NCBI RefSeq assembly: GCF_014208105.1 | Contig: NZ_JACHMQ010000001.1 | Coordinates: 5,332,001-5,396,000, forward strand | Length of the DNA stretch: 64,000 bases | Reading direction: 5' to 3' | From: Actinomadura coerulea | GTDB lineage: Bacteria; Actinomycetota; Actinomycetes; Streptosporangiales; Streptosporangiaceae | Shown: positions 39,971 to 51,156 of the stretch, one piece after another | Layout of the letters: each line of letters opens with the position of its first letter | How positions within the stretch are numbered: position 1 is the stretch's first letter | Program-made: the position numbers and the translations under genes | Notes under the pieces: generated by a model | What the model saw: the letters and a program-made list of their open reading frames with translations, nothing else | What the model was told of the DNA's origin: nothing | Databases searched by the model: none

Positions 39971-41297
39971 TGGTGACCTCCTCGGAGGGCTTTTCGATCG
40001 TGGCCGGCCGGACCGGCTCGCGGGCGCGGCCGTGGTAGTGGGGCGCGTCCATCGGCGGCACCGGGAACCCGCCCGCCGACGGGTCGGTGCGCGGCCCCGG
40101 CGCCGCCCCCGGGACGATCTCCTTGTCGTCCTCGCGGCCGCGGAGCATCTCCCAGAGCACCGTGGCGACCAGCACGATCGCGGCGACCACGGCGGCGGCG
40201 ATGAACAGCTGCCGCATCTCGTAGCCGTCGTTGCGCAGCGCGCGGATCGTCGCGACCAGCAGGATCCAGCCGAGCGAGAAGGGCATCAGCACCTTCCAGC
40301 CGAGCTTCATGAGCTGGTCGTAGCGCACGCGCGGCAGCGTGCCGCGCAGCCAGATGAAGAAGAAGATGAACAGGAAGATCTTGATCAGGAACCACAGCAC
40401 CGGCCACCAGCCGGAGTTGGCGCCCGCCCACACCGTGGAGATGGGCGCGGGGGCGCGCCAGCCGCCGAGGAACATGGTGGTGGCGAGGGCCGACAGCGTC
40501 GCGAGGTTGATGTACTCCGCGAGGAAGAACATCGCGAACTTCAGCGACGAGTACTCGGTGTGGAAGCCGCCGACCAGCTCGCCCTCGCCCTCGGGCAGGT
40601 CGAACGGGATGCGGTTCGACTCGCCCATCATCGTGATGACGTACACGACGAACGACGGCGCGAGCAGCACCACGAACCACTTGTCGTGCTGCGCCGCGAC
40701 GATCTCCGAGGTGGACATCGAGCCCGCGAACATGAACACGGCCACGAACGACAGGCCCATCGCGATCTCGTAGGAGATCATCTGCGCGGACGAGCGCAGC
40801 CCGCCGAGCAGCGAGTACGGCGACATCGAGGACCAGCCGGCCAGCACGATGCCGTAGATCGCCATCGAGGACATCGCGAGGACGAGCAGCACCGCGACCG
40901 GAAGGTCGGTGCCCTGCAGCGCCGTCTGGTGCCCGAAGACCGACACCGTCGGCCCGAACGGGATGATGATGAAGGAGATGAACGCGGGCACCGCCGCCAT
41001 CACCGGCGCCAGGACGAACACGATCTTGTCGACCTGGCGGGGGACGATGTCCTCCTTCAGCGCCAGCTTGACGCCGTCGGCGAGGCCCTGCAGCAGGCCG
41101 AAGGGCCCGGCGCGGTTGGGGCCGACGCGCAGCTGCATCCGGCCGATGACGCGCCGCTCGATCCACATCGTCATCAGCACGGTGACGACGAGGAACACGA
41201 AGATGGCGAGGACCTTGCCGCCGATCAGCCACCACGGGTCCGAGCCGAAGTCCTGCAGCTGCGGGTCGGGCGCCGGGGCCGCGGCCAGGGAGCTCAT
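39957..41297 (-). CDS. nuoH: NADH-quinone oxidoreductase subunit H
   Basis: The 446-residue subunit forms the quinone chamber with NuoB/D. Conserved features are WIERRVIGRMQLRVGPNRAG in the first cytoplasmic loop, the acidic EGEGELVGGFHTEYSS loop and EYINLATLSALATT. The last ~60 residues are a hydrophilic Pro-rich extension. The ATG at 41297 overlaps the nuoG stop (ATGA), which decides against longer upstream starts. Confidence 0.96.
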   Translation of the reverse strand: MSSLAAAPAPDPQLQDFGSDPWWLIGGKVLAIFVFLVVTVLMTMWIERRVIGRMQLRVGPNRAGPFGLLQGLADGVKLALKEDIVPRQVDKIVFVLAPVMAAVPAFISFIIIPFGPTVSVFGHQTALQGTDLPVAVLLVLAMSSMAIYGIVLAGWSSMSPYSLLGGLRSSAQMISYEIAMGLSFVAVFMFAGSMSTSEIVAAQHDKWFVVLLAPSFVVYVITMMGESNRIPFDLPEGEGELVGGFHTEYSSLKFAMFFLAEYINLATLSALATTMFLGGWRAPAPISTVWAGANSGWWPVLWFLIKIFLFIFFFIWLRGTLPRVRYDQLMKLGWKVLMPFSLGWILLVATIRALRNDGYEMRQLFIAAAVVAAIVLVATVLWEMLRGREDDKEIVPGAAPGPRTDPSAGGFPVPPMDAPHYHGRAREPVRPATIEKPSEEVTSGTH

Positions 41298-43759
41298 TCG
41301 ATGCCTCCAGCGTTCTCGGTCGCGGTCGCGGGCACCGCGCCCGCGATCTTGACGACGCCTCCCGCGGCCGCTCCGAGGTCCCGGTGCAGGGCGCAGCCCG
41401 CCGAGTTCGTCGGCAGCCACACCACCCGGTCGGGCAGGTCGGGGGTGATCTCCAGCGGGAGAGTGACCTCGCCGCGCGGGCCCGAGACCGTCACGGCGCC
41501 GGTGGCGCCGATCTCCGCGGCCGTCGCGGGCGACAGCCGGGCGACGGCGGACTTGGCGGTGCCCGCGAGGAACGGCTCGCCGTCCTGCAGGCGACCCCGG
41601 TCGAGGAGCAGCCGCCAGGTGGACAGCAGCGCCTCGCCCCGCTCGGGGTGCGGCGCCAGGCCCTGCGCGACGCTCGGCGCGTCCGGGCGCTCGCCGCGGT
41701 GGGCGCCGAGGCCGGCCATCTCGCGGCGGGCGGCCTCCGGGCCCGGCAGGCCCAGGTGGACGTCCATCTCGTCGGCCAGCGCGGCCAGGACCCGCAGGTC
41801 GGACATCCGCCCGGCGGACTTGAGCACGACCTCGAACGGGCGGCCGCGGCCCTCCCAGTCGACGAACGTCCCGGACTTCTCCGCGACCGCCGCGACCGGC
41901 AGGACGACGTCGGCGCGGTCGGTGACCGCGCTCGGCCGCTGCTCCAGGCTCACCACGAACGGGGTGGCCTCCAGCGCCCGCAGCATCGCCTCCGGGTCGG
42001 CGAGGTCGTAGGGGTCGACGCCGCCGACGAGCAGCGCGCCGCGCCGCCCGGCTGCGGCCTCCGCGATGATGCCGGCCGTGTCCTCGCCGGGACCGGCGGG
42101 CAGGTCGGCGACGCCCCAGGTGCGGGCGACCTCGGCGCGGGCGGCGGGGTCGGTGACCGGACGGCCGATCGGCAGCAGCCCGGGCAGCGCCCCGGCCTCG
42201 ATCGCGCCGCGCTCCCCGGCCCGGCGCGGCACCCAGGCCAGCCGGGCGCCGGTGGCCTGCGCCACCCGGGTCGCCGACGTCAGCGCGCCCGGGCTGGTGG
42301 CGAGCCGCTCGCCGACGAGGATCACGGCGCCGGGCGTCTCCAGCAGCGTGCGGATGTCGGATCTGGCGTCGTCCCCGATGAGGGAGCCGAGGACCTCGGC
42401 CTCCGCGCCGGGGAGCGTCGGCAGCAGCGTGCCGCCGACCTTCGCCAGCCCGCGCGTCACGAACGGGGCCGCCGCGAACACCTTCAGGCCGTTCTTGCGG
42501 AACGCCTTGCGGAGCCGCAGGAAGACGATCGGCGACTCCTCCTCGGGCTCGAACCCGGCGAGAAGGACGACCGGCGCCTTCTCCAGGTCGGCGTAGGTCA
42601 CCTCGATGGGGTGGCCCGCGACGGAGGAGGCGAGGAACTCCGACTCCTCCCGCGACAGCGGCCGGGCCCGGAAGTCGACGTCGTTGGTGCCGAGCGCGAT
42701 CCGGGCGAACTTGGCGTAGGCGTAGGCGTCCTCAAGGGTGACGCGGCCGCCGGTCAGAACGCCGGCCGAGCCGCGCGCCGCCGCGAGGCCGCGCGCCGCG
42801 ATGGTGAGCGCCTCGGGCCAGGACGCCGGCTCCAGCTCGCCGTCCTCGCCGCGGACGAGCGGCTGGGTGAGCCGCTCGGGCTGCGTCCCGTAGGTGAACG
42901 CCCAGCGGCCCTTGTCGCAGTTCCACTCCTCGTTGACCTGCGGGTCGTCCCCGGCCAGCCGCCGCGTGATCTTGCCGCGGCGGTGGTCGGTGCGCATCGC
43001 GCAGCCGGACGCGCAGTGCTCGCAGACGCTCGGCTGCGAGACCAGGTCGAAGGGGCGGGACCGGAACCGGTACGCGGCGCCGGTCAGCGCGCCCACCGGG
43101 CAGATCTGCACGGTGTTGCCGGAGAAGTAGGACTGGAACGGCTTGCCGTCCGCCGCGCCGACCTGCTCCTTCGCGCCGCGCTCGAACAGGTCGATGAACG
43201 CGTCGCCGGCGATCTGGTCGGAGAACCGGGTGCAGCGGGCGCACTGGATGCAGCGCTCCCGGTCGAGCAGCACCTGGCTGGACAGCGGGATCGGCTTGGG
43301 GAAGGTCCGCTTGGCCTCCACGAACCGGGACTCGCCGCGCCCGTTGGACATCGCCTGGTTCTGCAGCGGGCACTCGCCGCCCTTGTCGCAGATCGGGCAG
43401 TCCAGCGGGTGGTTGATCAGCAGCAGCTCCATCACGCCGTGCTGCGCCTTGTCGGCGACCGGCGAGGTGAGCTGGGTCTTGACCACCATCCCCGGCATCA
43501 CCGCGGTGGTGCACGACGCCTGCGGCTTCGGCATGCCGCGGCCGTTGCCGGCGTCGGGGATCTCCACCAGGCACTGCCGGCAGGCCCCGATCGGGTCCAG
43601 CAGGGGGTGGTCGCAGAACCGGGGGATCTGGATGCCGAGCAGCTCGGCGGCCCGGATGATGAGCGTGCCCTTGGGCACCTCGATCTCGAAGCCGTCGATG
43701 GTGCAGGAGACCATCTCCACCGGCCGCTCCACCGCCGACTTGTCGTCGGTGACGGTCAC
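41294..43759 (-). CDS. nuoG: NADH-quinone oxidoreductase subunit G
   Basis: The 821-residue subunit starts with GTG overlapping the nuoF stop. N-terminal cluster motifs are complete: a [2Fe-2S] site (CDHPLLDPIGACRQCLVEIPD begins it), CPICDKGGECPLQ with His ligand upstream, CIQCARCTRFSD, and CEHCASGCAMRTDHRRGKI for the fourth cluster. The C-terminal two thirds resemble molybdopterin oxidoreductases without an intact cofactor site. It is the electron-transfer backbone of the peripheral arm. Confidence 0.96.
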   Translation of the reverse strand: MTVTDDKSAVERPVEMVSCTIDGFEIEVPKGTLIIRAAELLGIQIPRFCDHPLLDPIGACRQCLVEIPDAGNGRGMPKPQASCTTAVMPGMVVKTQLTSPVADKAQHGVMELLLINHPLDCPICDKGGECPLQNQAMSNGRGESRFVEAKRTFPKPIPLSSQVLLDRERCIQCARCTRFSDQIAGDAFIDLFERGAKEQVGAADGKPFQSYFSGNTVQICPVGALTGAAYRFRSRPFDLVSQPSVCEHCASGCAMRTDHRRGKITRRLAGDDPQVNEEWNCDKGRWAFTYGTQPERLTQPLVRGEDGELEPASWPEALTIAARGLAAARGSAGVLTGGRVTLEDAYAYAKFARIALGTNDVDFRARPLSREESEFLASSVAGHPIEVTYADLEKAPVVLLAGFEPEEESPIVFLRLRKAFRKNGLKVFAAAPFVTRGLAKVGGTLLPTLPGAEAEVLGSLIGDDARSDIRTLLETPGAVILVGERLATSPGALTSATRVAQATGARLAWVPRRAGERGAIEAGALPGLLPIGRPVTDPAARAEVARTWGVADLPAGPGEDTAGIIAEAAAGRRGALLVGGVDPYDLADPEAMLRALEATPFVVSLEQRPSAVTDRADVVLPVAAVAEKSGTFVDWEGRGRPFEVVLKSAGRMSDLRVLAALADEMDVHLGLPGPEAARREMAGLGAHRGERPDAPSVAQGLAPHPERGEALLSTWRLLLDRGRLQDGEPFLAGTAKSAVARLSPATAAEIGATGAVTVSGPRGEVTLPLEITPDLPDRVVWLPTNSAGCALHRDLGAAAGGVVKIAGAVPATATENAGGIE

Positions 43760-45054
43760 TTGGCACCTCCCCAGAGGGTGGACTTGGCCGGGTCGAACGG
43801 GCAGGCCCCGAGCTCGAAGTGCCGGAGGTACTCGTCCCGGAACAGCTTGATGGACGAGACGACCGGGCTCGTGGCGCCGTCGCCGAGGGCGCAGAACGAT
43901 CGGCCGAGGATGTTGTCGGACAGGTCCAGCAGGGTCTCCAGGTCCTCCTCGGAGCCCTGGCCCGCCTCCAGCCGCTTCAGCATCTGCTTGTACCAGTAGG
44001 TGCCCTCGCGGCACGGCGTGCACTTGCCGCACGACTCGTGCGCGTAGAACTCCGACCAGCGCAGCACGGCGCGGACGACGCAGGTCGTCTCGTCGAAGAT
44101 CTGCAGGGCCCGGGTGCCGAGCATGGACCCGGCGGCGCCGACGGACTCGAAGTCCAGCGGGACGTCCAGGTGCTCGTCGGTGAAGATCGGGGTGGACGAC
44201 CCGCCGGGCGTCCAGAACTTCAGCCGGTGGCCCTCGCGGACGCCGCCCGCCATGTCGAGCAGCTCCCGCAGCGTGATGCCGAGCGGCGCCTCGTACTGCC
44301 CGGGCCGGGTGACGTGCCCGGACAGCGAGAAGATCCCGAAGCCCTGGGACTTCTCGGTGCCCATCGAGGCGAACCACTCGGGCCCGTTGGCGATGATCGA
44401 GGGAACCGAGGAGATCGACTCGACGTTGTTGATGACGGTGGGCCCGCCGTAGAGGCCCGCGACCGCCGGGAAGGGGGGCTTGAGCCTGGGCTGACCGCGG
44501 AACCCTTCGAGGGAGTCCAGCAGCGCCGTCTCCTCGCCGCAGATGTAGGCCCCGGCGCCGCTGTGCACGACCACGTCCAGGTCGTAGCCGGAGCCGAGGA
44601 TGTCCTTGCCGAGGTAGCCGGCCTCGTACGCCTCCGCCACCGCCTGGTGCAGGCGGCGGATCACGTGCAGGACCTCGCCGCGCACGTAGATGAACGCGAG
44701 GTTCGACTTGATCGCGTACGAGCTGATGATCACGCCCTCGACGAGGACGTGCGGGTTGGCCATCATCAGCGGGATGTCCTTGCACGTGCCCGGCTCGGAC
44801 TCGTCGGCGTTGACGACGAGGTAGCGCGGGTTCGGGCTGGTCGGGGGCAGGAAGCCCCACTTCATCCCGGTGGGGAAGCCCGCGCCGCCGCGGCCGCGCA
44901 GACCGGAGTCCTTGACCGCCTGGACGATCTCCTCCGGCTGCATGCGGAACGCCGCGCGCAGGGCCTCGTAGCCGCCGTCGCGCTCGTAGCCGGCGCGGGT
45001 GAACGAGTCGGCCTGGTCCCAGTTCTTGGTGAGGATGGGGGTCAGCGTGGTCAC
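43756..45054 (-). CDS. nuoF: NADH-quinone oxidoreductase subunit F
   Basis: The 432-residue subunit binds NADH and FMN (GLRGRGGAGFPTGMKWGF, VNADESEPGTCKD, GAGAYICGEETALLDSLEG) and cluster N3 (ESCGKCTPCREGTYW plus a later Cys in SFCALGDGA). The GTG start overlaps the nuoE stop. It accepts electrons from NADH and hands them to NuoE/NuoG. Confidence 0.97.
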   Translation of the reverse strand: MTTLTPILTKNWDQADSFTRAGYERDGGYEALRAAFRMQPEEIVQAVKDSGLRGRGGAGFPTGMKWGFLPPTSPNPRYLVVNADESEPGTCKDIPLMMANPHVLVEGVIISSYAIKSNLAFIYVRGEVLHVIRRLHQAVAEAYEAGYLGKDILGSGYDLDVVVHSGAGAYICGEETALLDSLEGFRGQPRLKPPFPAVAGLYGGPTVINNVESISSVPSIIANGPEWFASMGTEKSQGFGIFSLSGHVTRPGQYEAPLGITLRELLDMAGGVREGHRLKFWTPGGSSTPIFTDEHLDVPLDFESVGAAGSMLGTRALQIFDETTCVVRAVLRWSEFYAHESCGKCTPCREGTYWYKQMLKRLEAGQGSEEDLETLLDLSDNILGRSFCALGDGATSPVVSSIKLFRDEYLRHFELGACPFDPAKSTLWGGAK

Positions 45055-45826
45055 TTGTTCCGCCCCTCCTGGGATCCCGGCTTGGCGTCGCCGCCGATGG
45101 GCTTGCCCGGCTCCTGCGGCGGCTCGGCCATCTCCTCGGCCTTCACCGGCTCCTCGGGACGCTCGCGGTCGACGTCCGTGCGGGGCGCCTCCCACCCGCG
45201 CTCCTGCGCCAGCTTCAGCCCGCGCAGCGACTCCGGCCCCGCCTGGACGCCCTCGCCCGCGCGCCCGTCCGGGAACCCGGCGAGCACGCGGGACGCCTCC
45301 TTCCAGGTGGCCAGGCTCTCCGGCCCACGCGAAGGAAGCACTTGCTTACCCGAGCGCAGGTCATCGACGAGCCGCTTGGCCTTCTCGGGAGTCATGTTGT
45401 CGAAGAACTCCCAGTTGACCATCATCACGGGCGCGAAGTCGCAGGCCGCGTTGCACTCGATCCGCTCAAGGCTGACCTTGCCGTCCGGGGTGGCCTCGTC
45501 GTGCCCGACCCCGGCGTGCTCGCTCAGCTCCTGCCAGATCTGGTCGCCGCCCATGACCGCGCACAGCGTGTTGATGCAGACGCCGACGTGGTACTCGCCG
45601 ACCGGCGCGTGCTTGTACTGCGTGTAGAAGGTCGCGACGCCCGTCACCTGCGCCGGGGTGATGCCGAGCTGCTCCGCGCAGAACTCGATCCCGTCCTCGG
45701 TGACGTGGCCCTCCACCGACTGCACCAGGTGCAGCATCGGCAGCAGCGCCGAGCGCGGCCGGGGGTACCGGCCGATGATCTCCTTGGCGTCGCGCTCCAG
45801 CCGCTCGCGGACCTCAGGTCCGTATG

Positions 45827-45830
<4 letters not shown>
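45051..45830 (-). CDS. nuoE: NADH-quinone oxidoreductase subunit E, with extended C-terminus
   Basis: The thioredoxin-like [2Fe-2S] subunit has its four Cys in VGVCINTLC and ECNAACDFAP. The core ends near residue 170; an additional ~85-residue hydrophilic tail rich in Glu, Pro and Lys follows, giving 259 residues. The ATG at 45830 overlaps the nuoD stop. Confidence 0.95.
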
Positions 45831-47169
<1,339 letters not shown>

Positions 47170-47173
<4 letters not shown>

Positions 47174-47916
47174 ACGTACGACCTCCGCTCGTCGGGCGGC
47201 GGGATCTCCGCTCCGCGGTACTCGACGGGAATACCGCCGAGGGGGTAGTCCTTGCGCTGCGGATGGCCGACCCAGTCGTCGGGCATCTCGATGCGCGTGA
47301 GCGCCGGGTGGCCGTCGTAGACGATCCCGAAGAAGTCGTAGGTCTCCCGCTCGTGCCAGTCGCTCGTCGGGTAGACCGGCACCAGCGACGGGACGTGCGG
47401 GTCGGCGTCCGGGCAGGTCACTTCCAGCCGGACGCGCCGGTTGTGCGTGATCGACAGCAGGTGCACGACCGAGTGCAGCTCGGCGCCCTCGTCCTTCGGG
47501 TAGTGCACGCCCGACACGCCCGAGCACATCTCGAAGCGCAGGGACGGCTCGTCCCGCATGGTCCGCGCGACCTCCAGCAGGTGCTCGCGCTTCACGAAGA
47601 ACGTGATCTCGCCGCGGTCGACGACGACGCGCTCGACGGCGTCACCGAAGTGCGGGTAGGCGCGCTCCAGCTCGTCGGCGACCTCGTCGAACTCGCCGGC
47701 CTCCGCGGCGCCGCCGGGCCCGCCGTAGGGGCGCTGCGCGGACACCTTCGGGCTCTGCCGGATGACGAGCCCGCCGTAGCCGGAGGTGTCGCCGGTGGTC
47801 CGCGCGCCGAACATGCCCTTGCGGACGACCGGCTGCTCGCGGCGCTCCTCCTCGGCCTGCGCGGGGAGCTTGTCGGCGTTCTGCTCGGCCCGCTGCTCAG
47901 GGTTCTCGGAACTCAC
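47170..47916 (-). CDS. nuoC: NADH-quinone oxidoreductase subunit C
   Basis: The 30-kDa subunit (248 residues) has a variable ~70-residue hydrophilic N-terminus and the conserved core ending in HERETYDFFGIVYDGHPALT and DDWVGHPQRKDYPLGG. It begins with a GTG one base after the nuoB stop. Confidence 0.96.
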
Positions 47917-47917
47917 G

Positions 47918-48463
47918 TCACGCTCCCTGTCCCAGCAGCGGAAGACGCCGGCGCTTGGCCTCTTCCAGCTCGGCGATCTGCTTCGCGCGCTGCGGCCCGA
48001 GCTTGGTGTTCTGGACCTTGTCGTGCAGCTTGAGGATCGCGTCCAGCAGCATCTCCGGCCGCGGCGGGCAGCCGGGCAGGTAGATGTCCACCGGGACGAT
48101 GTGGTCCACGCCCTGCACGATCGCGTAGTTGTTGAACATGCCGCCGGACGAGGCGCACACGCCCATCGCGATGACCCACTTCGGCTCGGTCATCTGGTCG
48201 TAGATCTGCCGCAGCACCGGCGCCATCTTCTGGCTCACCCGGCCCGCGACGATCATCAGGTCGGCCTGGCGCGGCGTCGCCGAGGCGCGCTCCATCCCCC
48301 ACCGGGAGAAGTCGTGCCGGGGGTCGCCGGTCGCCATCATCTCGATCGCGCAGCACGCCAGGCCGAACGTCGCCGGCCACATCGAGCTGCTGCGCGCCCA
48401 CCCCGCGACCTGCTCGACCGTGGTCAGCAGGAAGCCGCTGGGGAGTTTCTCCTCTAGGCCCAT
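47918..48463 (-). CDS. nuoB: NADH-quinone oxidoreductase subunit B
   Basis: The 181-residue subunit carries cluster N2, the last iron-sulfur cluster before quinone: tandem Cys37-Cys38 (FGLACCAIEMM), GVCASSGG and PGCPPRPE. A short basic tail follows. It starts one base after the nuoA stop. Confidence 0.97.
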   Translation of the reverse strand: MGLEEKLPSGFLLTTVEQVAGWARSSSMWPATFGLACCAIEMMATGDPRHDFSRWGMERASATPRQADLMIVAGRVSQKMAPVLRQIYDQMTEPKWVIAMGVCASSGGMFNNYAIVQGVDHIVPVDIYLPGCPPRPEMLLDAILKLHDKVQNTKLGPQRAKQIAELEEAKRRRLPLLGQGA

Positions 48464-48464
48464 G

Positions 48465-48824
48465 TCAGTCCCACTCCAGACCGCCGCGCCGCCAGATGTA
48501 GGCGTACGCCACGAGGACGGTGACGATGAAAAGAACCATCTCGACAAGGCCGAAGAGCCCCATCCGGTCGAACGCGACCGCCCAGGGGTAAAGGAAGATG
48601 ATCTCAATGTCGAAGACGATGAACAGCATCGCCGTCAGGTAGTACTTGATCGGGAAGCGCCCGCCGCCGACCGGCTGCGGGGTCGGCTCGATGCCGCACT
48701 CGTAGGCGTCGAGCCGGGCCCGGTTCCAGCGCTTGGGTCCCGTGAGCGCGGCCATCGCCACCGAACCGCCGGCGAAGGCGAAGGCGAGCACCCCCAGCAC
48801 GATGATCGGAATATAGAGATCCAT
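48465..48824 (-). CDS. nuoA: NADH-quinone oxidoreductase subunit A
   Basis: The 119-residue subunit has three helices with the conserved YECGIEPT (Cys-containing) loop and LTAMLFIVFDIEIIFLYPW helix. It opens the 14-gene operon. The ~157 bases before it contain a CGTAC/GTACG inverted repeat (48848-48863) and a small C-rich hairpin but no obvious strong promoter, so it may be co-transcribed with the reductase upstream. Confidence 0.97.
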   Translation of the reverse strand: MDLYIPIIVLGVLAFAFAGGSVAMAALTGPKRWNRARLDAYECGIEPTPQPVGGGRFPIKYYLTAMLFIVFDIEIIFLYPWAVAFDRMGLFGLVEMVLFIVTVLVAYAYIWRRGGLEWD

Positions 48825-48981
48825 ATCTCTACAGCCTCTCCTCGGGACGTACGGCGTTGTACGGGACGGGCCGCCTGCGACCCGCCACCCTAGCCAAGGT
48901 GATCAATAGCGCTCCCCTCAGGGGGTCGGGTACTGCACTTTAGTCCGCTCACCTGCGGAAGCCTGAATTCCACGCGTGCGT

Positions 48982-50238
48982 TCATGCCGCCGGCGCCACC
49001 TTCTGCATCGCGTTGATGACGCGGTCCATCGCGTCCCCGCCCTTGGGGTCGGTGAGGTTCGCGAGGAGCTTCAGCGTGAAGCGCATCAGCGTGGGGTGCG
49101 GCAGGCCGTGCGCGGTCAGGAACTTCATGACCCGCGGGTCGCCGATCGCCTGGACGAACACGCGGGCGAGGGTGAAGTAGCCGCCGTGGTCGTCCTTGAG
49201 GATGCGCGGGTACTCGTACAGGGTCCGCTCGCGCTGCGCGGGAGTGCGGCGGGCGAGCGCCTGCACCATGATGTCGGCGGCCAGCCGGCCGGACTCCAGG
49301 GCGTAGTCGATGCCCTCGCCGTTGAACGGGTTGATCATGCCGCCGGCGTCGCCGACGAGCAGCATCCCGCGGGTGTAGTGCGGCTGCCGGTTGAAGCCCA
49401 TCGGCAGCGCCGCGCCGCGGATCTTGGAGGTCGCGTGCTCCTCGTCGAACTGCCAGTCCTCCGGCATCTGCGCGCACCAGCGCTTGAGCATGCCGCGGTA
49501 GTCGACGTTCTGGAACGCCTTGCTGGTGTTGAGCAGACCGAGGCCGACGTTGGAGGTGCCGTCGCCGACGCCGAACACCCAGCCGTAGCCGGGCAGGAGG
49601 CGCTGGCCGTCCCACAGCTCCAGCCACGCCTCCATGAAGTCGTCGTCGTGGCGCGGGGTCTTGAAGTAGCGGCGGACCGCGACGCCCATCGGACGGTCCT
49701 CGCGGCGCCGCAGCCCCATGGCGAGCGACAGCCGGGTCGAGTTGCCGTCGGCGGCGACGACCAGCGGCGCGTGGAACTCGATCTCCTCGCCCTGGTACTC
49801 GGCGGTGACGCCGGTGATGCGGTCGGTGCGGTCGTCGACGATGGGGCCGGTCACGTTGCAGCCCTGCAGCAGCTGGGCGCCGGCCTTGGCGGCGTGCTCG
49901 GCGAGGAGCTGGTCGAGGTCGGTGCGCTTGCGGACGAGGCCGAAGTCGGGGAAGGACGCGAGCTCCGGCCAGGGCAGCTCGACCTTGACGCCGCCGCCGT
50001 AGATGCGCAGGCCCTTGTTGCGCCCCCAGCCGGGGTCGTTGATGTCGACGCCCATGCCGATGAGGGCGCGGACGGCCCGCGGGGTGAGGCCGTCGCCGCA
50101 GATCTTGTCGCGCGGGAAGGTGGCCTTCTCCAGCAGGAAGACGTCCAGGCCGGCCTGCGCGAGCCAATAGGCGGTCGACGATCCGGCGGGGCCCGCCCCG
50201 ACGACGATGGCATCCGCGTGTCGGGTGGAGTCGGTCAC
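48982..50238 (-). CDS. Geranylgeranyl reductase family flavoprotein (probable menaquinone reductase, MenJ-like)
   Basis: The 418-residue FAD enzyme has GAGPAG near the N-terminus (residues 14-19, Rossmann FAD site), CGDGLTPRAVRAL (the conserved loop of geranylgeranyl reductases) and LLVGDAGGMINPFNGEGIDYALESGR (second FAD motif). The GTG at 50238 with AGAGGA upstream is preferred to an ATG at 50277 that lies inside the Rex palindrome. The family reduces isoprenoid double bonds; its place between menG and nuo supports partial saturation of the menaquinone side chain. Expression is likely controlled by Rex. Confidence 0.9.
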   Translation of the reverse strand: MTDSTRHADAIVVGAGPAGSSTAYWLAQAGLDVFLLEKATFPRDKICGDGLTPRAVRALIGMGVDINDPGWGRNKGLRIYGGGVKVELPWPELASFPDFGLVRKRTDLDQLLAEHAAKAGAQLLQGCNVTGPIVDDRTDRITGVTAEYQGEEIEFHAPLVVAADGNSTRLSLAMGLRRREDRPMGVAVRRYFKTPRHDDDFMEAWLELWDGQRLLPGYGWVFGVGDGTSNVGLGLLNTSKAFQNVDYRGMLKRWCAQMPEDWQFDEEHATSKIRGAALPMGFNRQPHYTRGMLLVGDAGGMINPFNGEGIDYALESGRLAADIMVQALARRTPAQRERTLYEYPRILKDDHGGYFTLARVFVQAIGDPRVMKFLTAHGLPHPTLMRFTLKLLANLTDPKGGDAMDRVINAMQKVAPAA

Positions 50239-50260
50239 GATGGTCCTCTTCGCTCGTTCG

Positions 50261-50280
50261 CTTGTGAAGTACTTCACAAG
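50261..50280. promoter_or_regulatory. Rex operator upstream of the menaquinone reductase gene
   Basis: CTTGTGAAGTACTTCACAAG is a perfect 20 bp palindrome. It fits the Rex operator (TTGTGAA-N4-TTCACAA) known from Streptomyces coelicolor, where Rex senses the NADH/NAD+ ratio and controls nuo and cyd genes. It lies 23 bases before the GTG start, so repression by Rex would block the reductase transcript and any read-through into nuoA-N. A second palindrome (GGACCGGTCC, 50344-50353) lies further upstream. Confidence 0.85.
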
Positions 50281-50373
50281 GATCCGGTGGGGAGTCTATT
50301 CCTTTATCACGACTGGTGGGTACTTCCGGGCCGATCCAAGTTTGGACCGGTCCCAACCACCAGCCGCCGTCTG

Positions 50374-51087
50374 TCAAGCAGTCTTGACGGACGGGTTGAC
50401 GGCATGGTGCAGGGCGACCACGCCGAACGTGAGATCGCGCCAGCGCACCCCGCCCCATCCCGCGTCCTGGATGAGCCGCGCCAGCCCCGCCTGGTCGGGC
50501 CAGGCGAGCGTCGACTCGGCGAGGTAGCGGTAGGAGTCGGGGTTGGAGCTGACCCGCGCCAGCAGCGGCAGCCCGTAGCGCAGGTGCGCCTTGTGGCCGA
50601 GCGCCAGCAGCGCGTTCGGGGGGTGGCTCACCTCGCAGATCACCAGCCGCCCGCCGGGCTTGGCGACCCGGCGCAGCTCGCGCAGCGCGAGGCCGGTGTC
50701 GGCGACGTTGCGGAGCCCGAAGGAGATGGTGACGGCGTCGAAGGAGGCGTCCGCGAAGGGCAGCCGCAGCGCGTCCCCGGCGACGAAGCGCAGGCCCGTG
50801 ACGTCCGCCTGGCGGCGCACCCCCACGCGCAGCATGCCGAGCGAGAAGTCGCACGCGACCGTGTCGGCCCCGGCCTCGGCGAACGGCACCGACGACGTCC
50901 CCGTGCCGGCCGCGAGGTCGAGGACCCGCTCACCCGGCCGCGCCTCCAGGGCACGGACGACCTCCCGCCGCCACCGCCGGTCCTGGCCGCCGGTCATCAG
51001 CGAGTTCATCAGGTCGTACCGCTCGGCGGTGCCGTCGAACATCGCCGCGACGTCGGCGGGCTGCTTGTCGAGTGAAGCGCGGGTCAT
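50374..51087 (-). CDS. menG: Demethylmenaquinone methyltransferase
   Basis: The 237-residue SAM-dependent methyltransferase has the UbiE/MenG pattern: VAAMFDGTAERYDLMNSLMT, motif I VLDLAAGTGTSSVPFAEAG, and DAVTISFGLRNVADTGLALRE. It methylates demethylmenaquinone in the last step of menaquinone synthesis. It is upstream of the reductase and nuo genes on the same strand, with a 93-135 bp gap that contains the Rex box. Confidence 0.95.
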   Translation of the reverse strand: MTRASLDKQPADVAAMFDGTAERYDLMNSLMTGGQDRRWRREVVRALEARPGERVLDLAAGTGTSSVPFAEAGADTVACDFSLGMLRVGVRRQADVTGLRFVAGDALRLPFADASFDAVTISFGLRNVADTGLALRELRRVAKPGGRLVICEVSHPPNALLALGHKAHLRYGLPLLARVSSNPDSYRYLAESTLAWPDQAGLARLIQDAGWGGVRWRDLTFGVVALHHAVNPSVKTA

Positions 51088-51156
51088 GCTCCCAGCCTAG
51101 GCCGCGCGAGCCCCCGCGCGCGGGGGCGGGGGGCACTCCTCACCCGGTGCGCCGGA

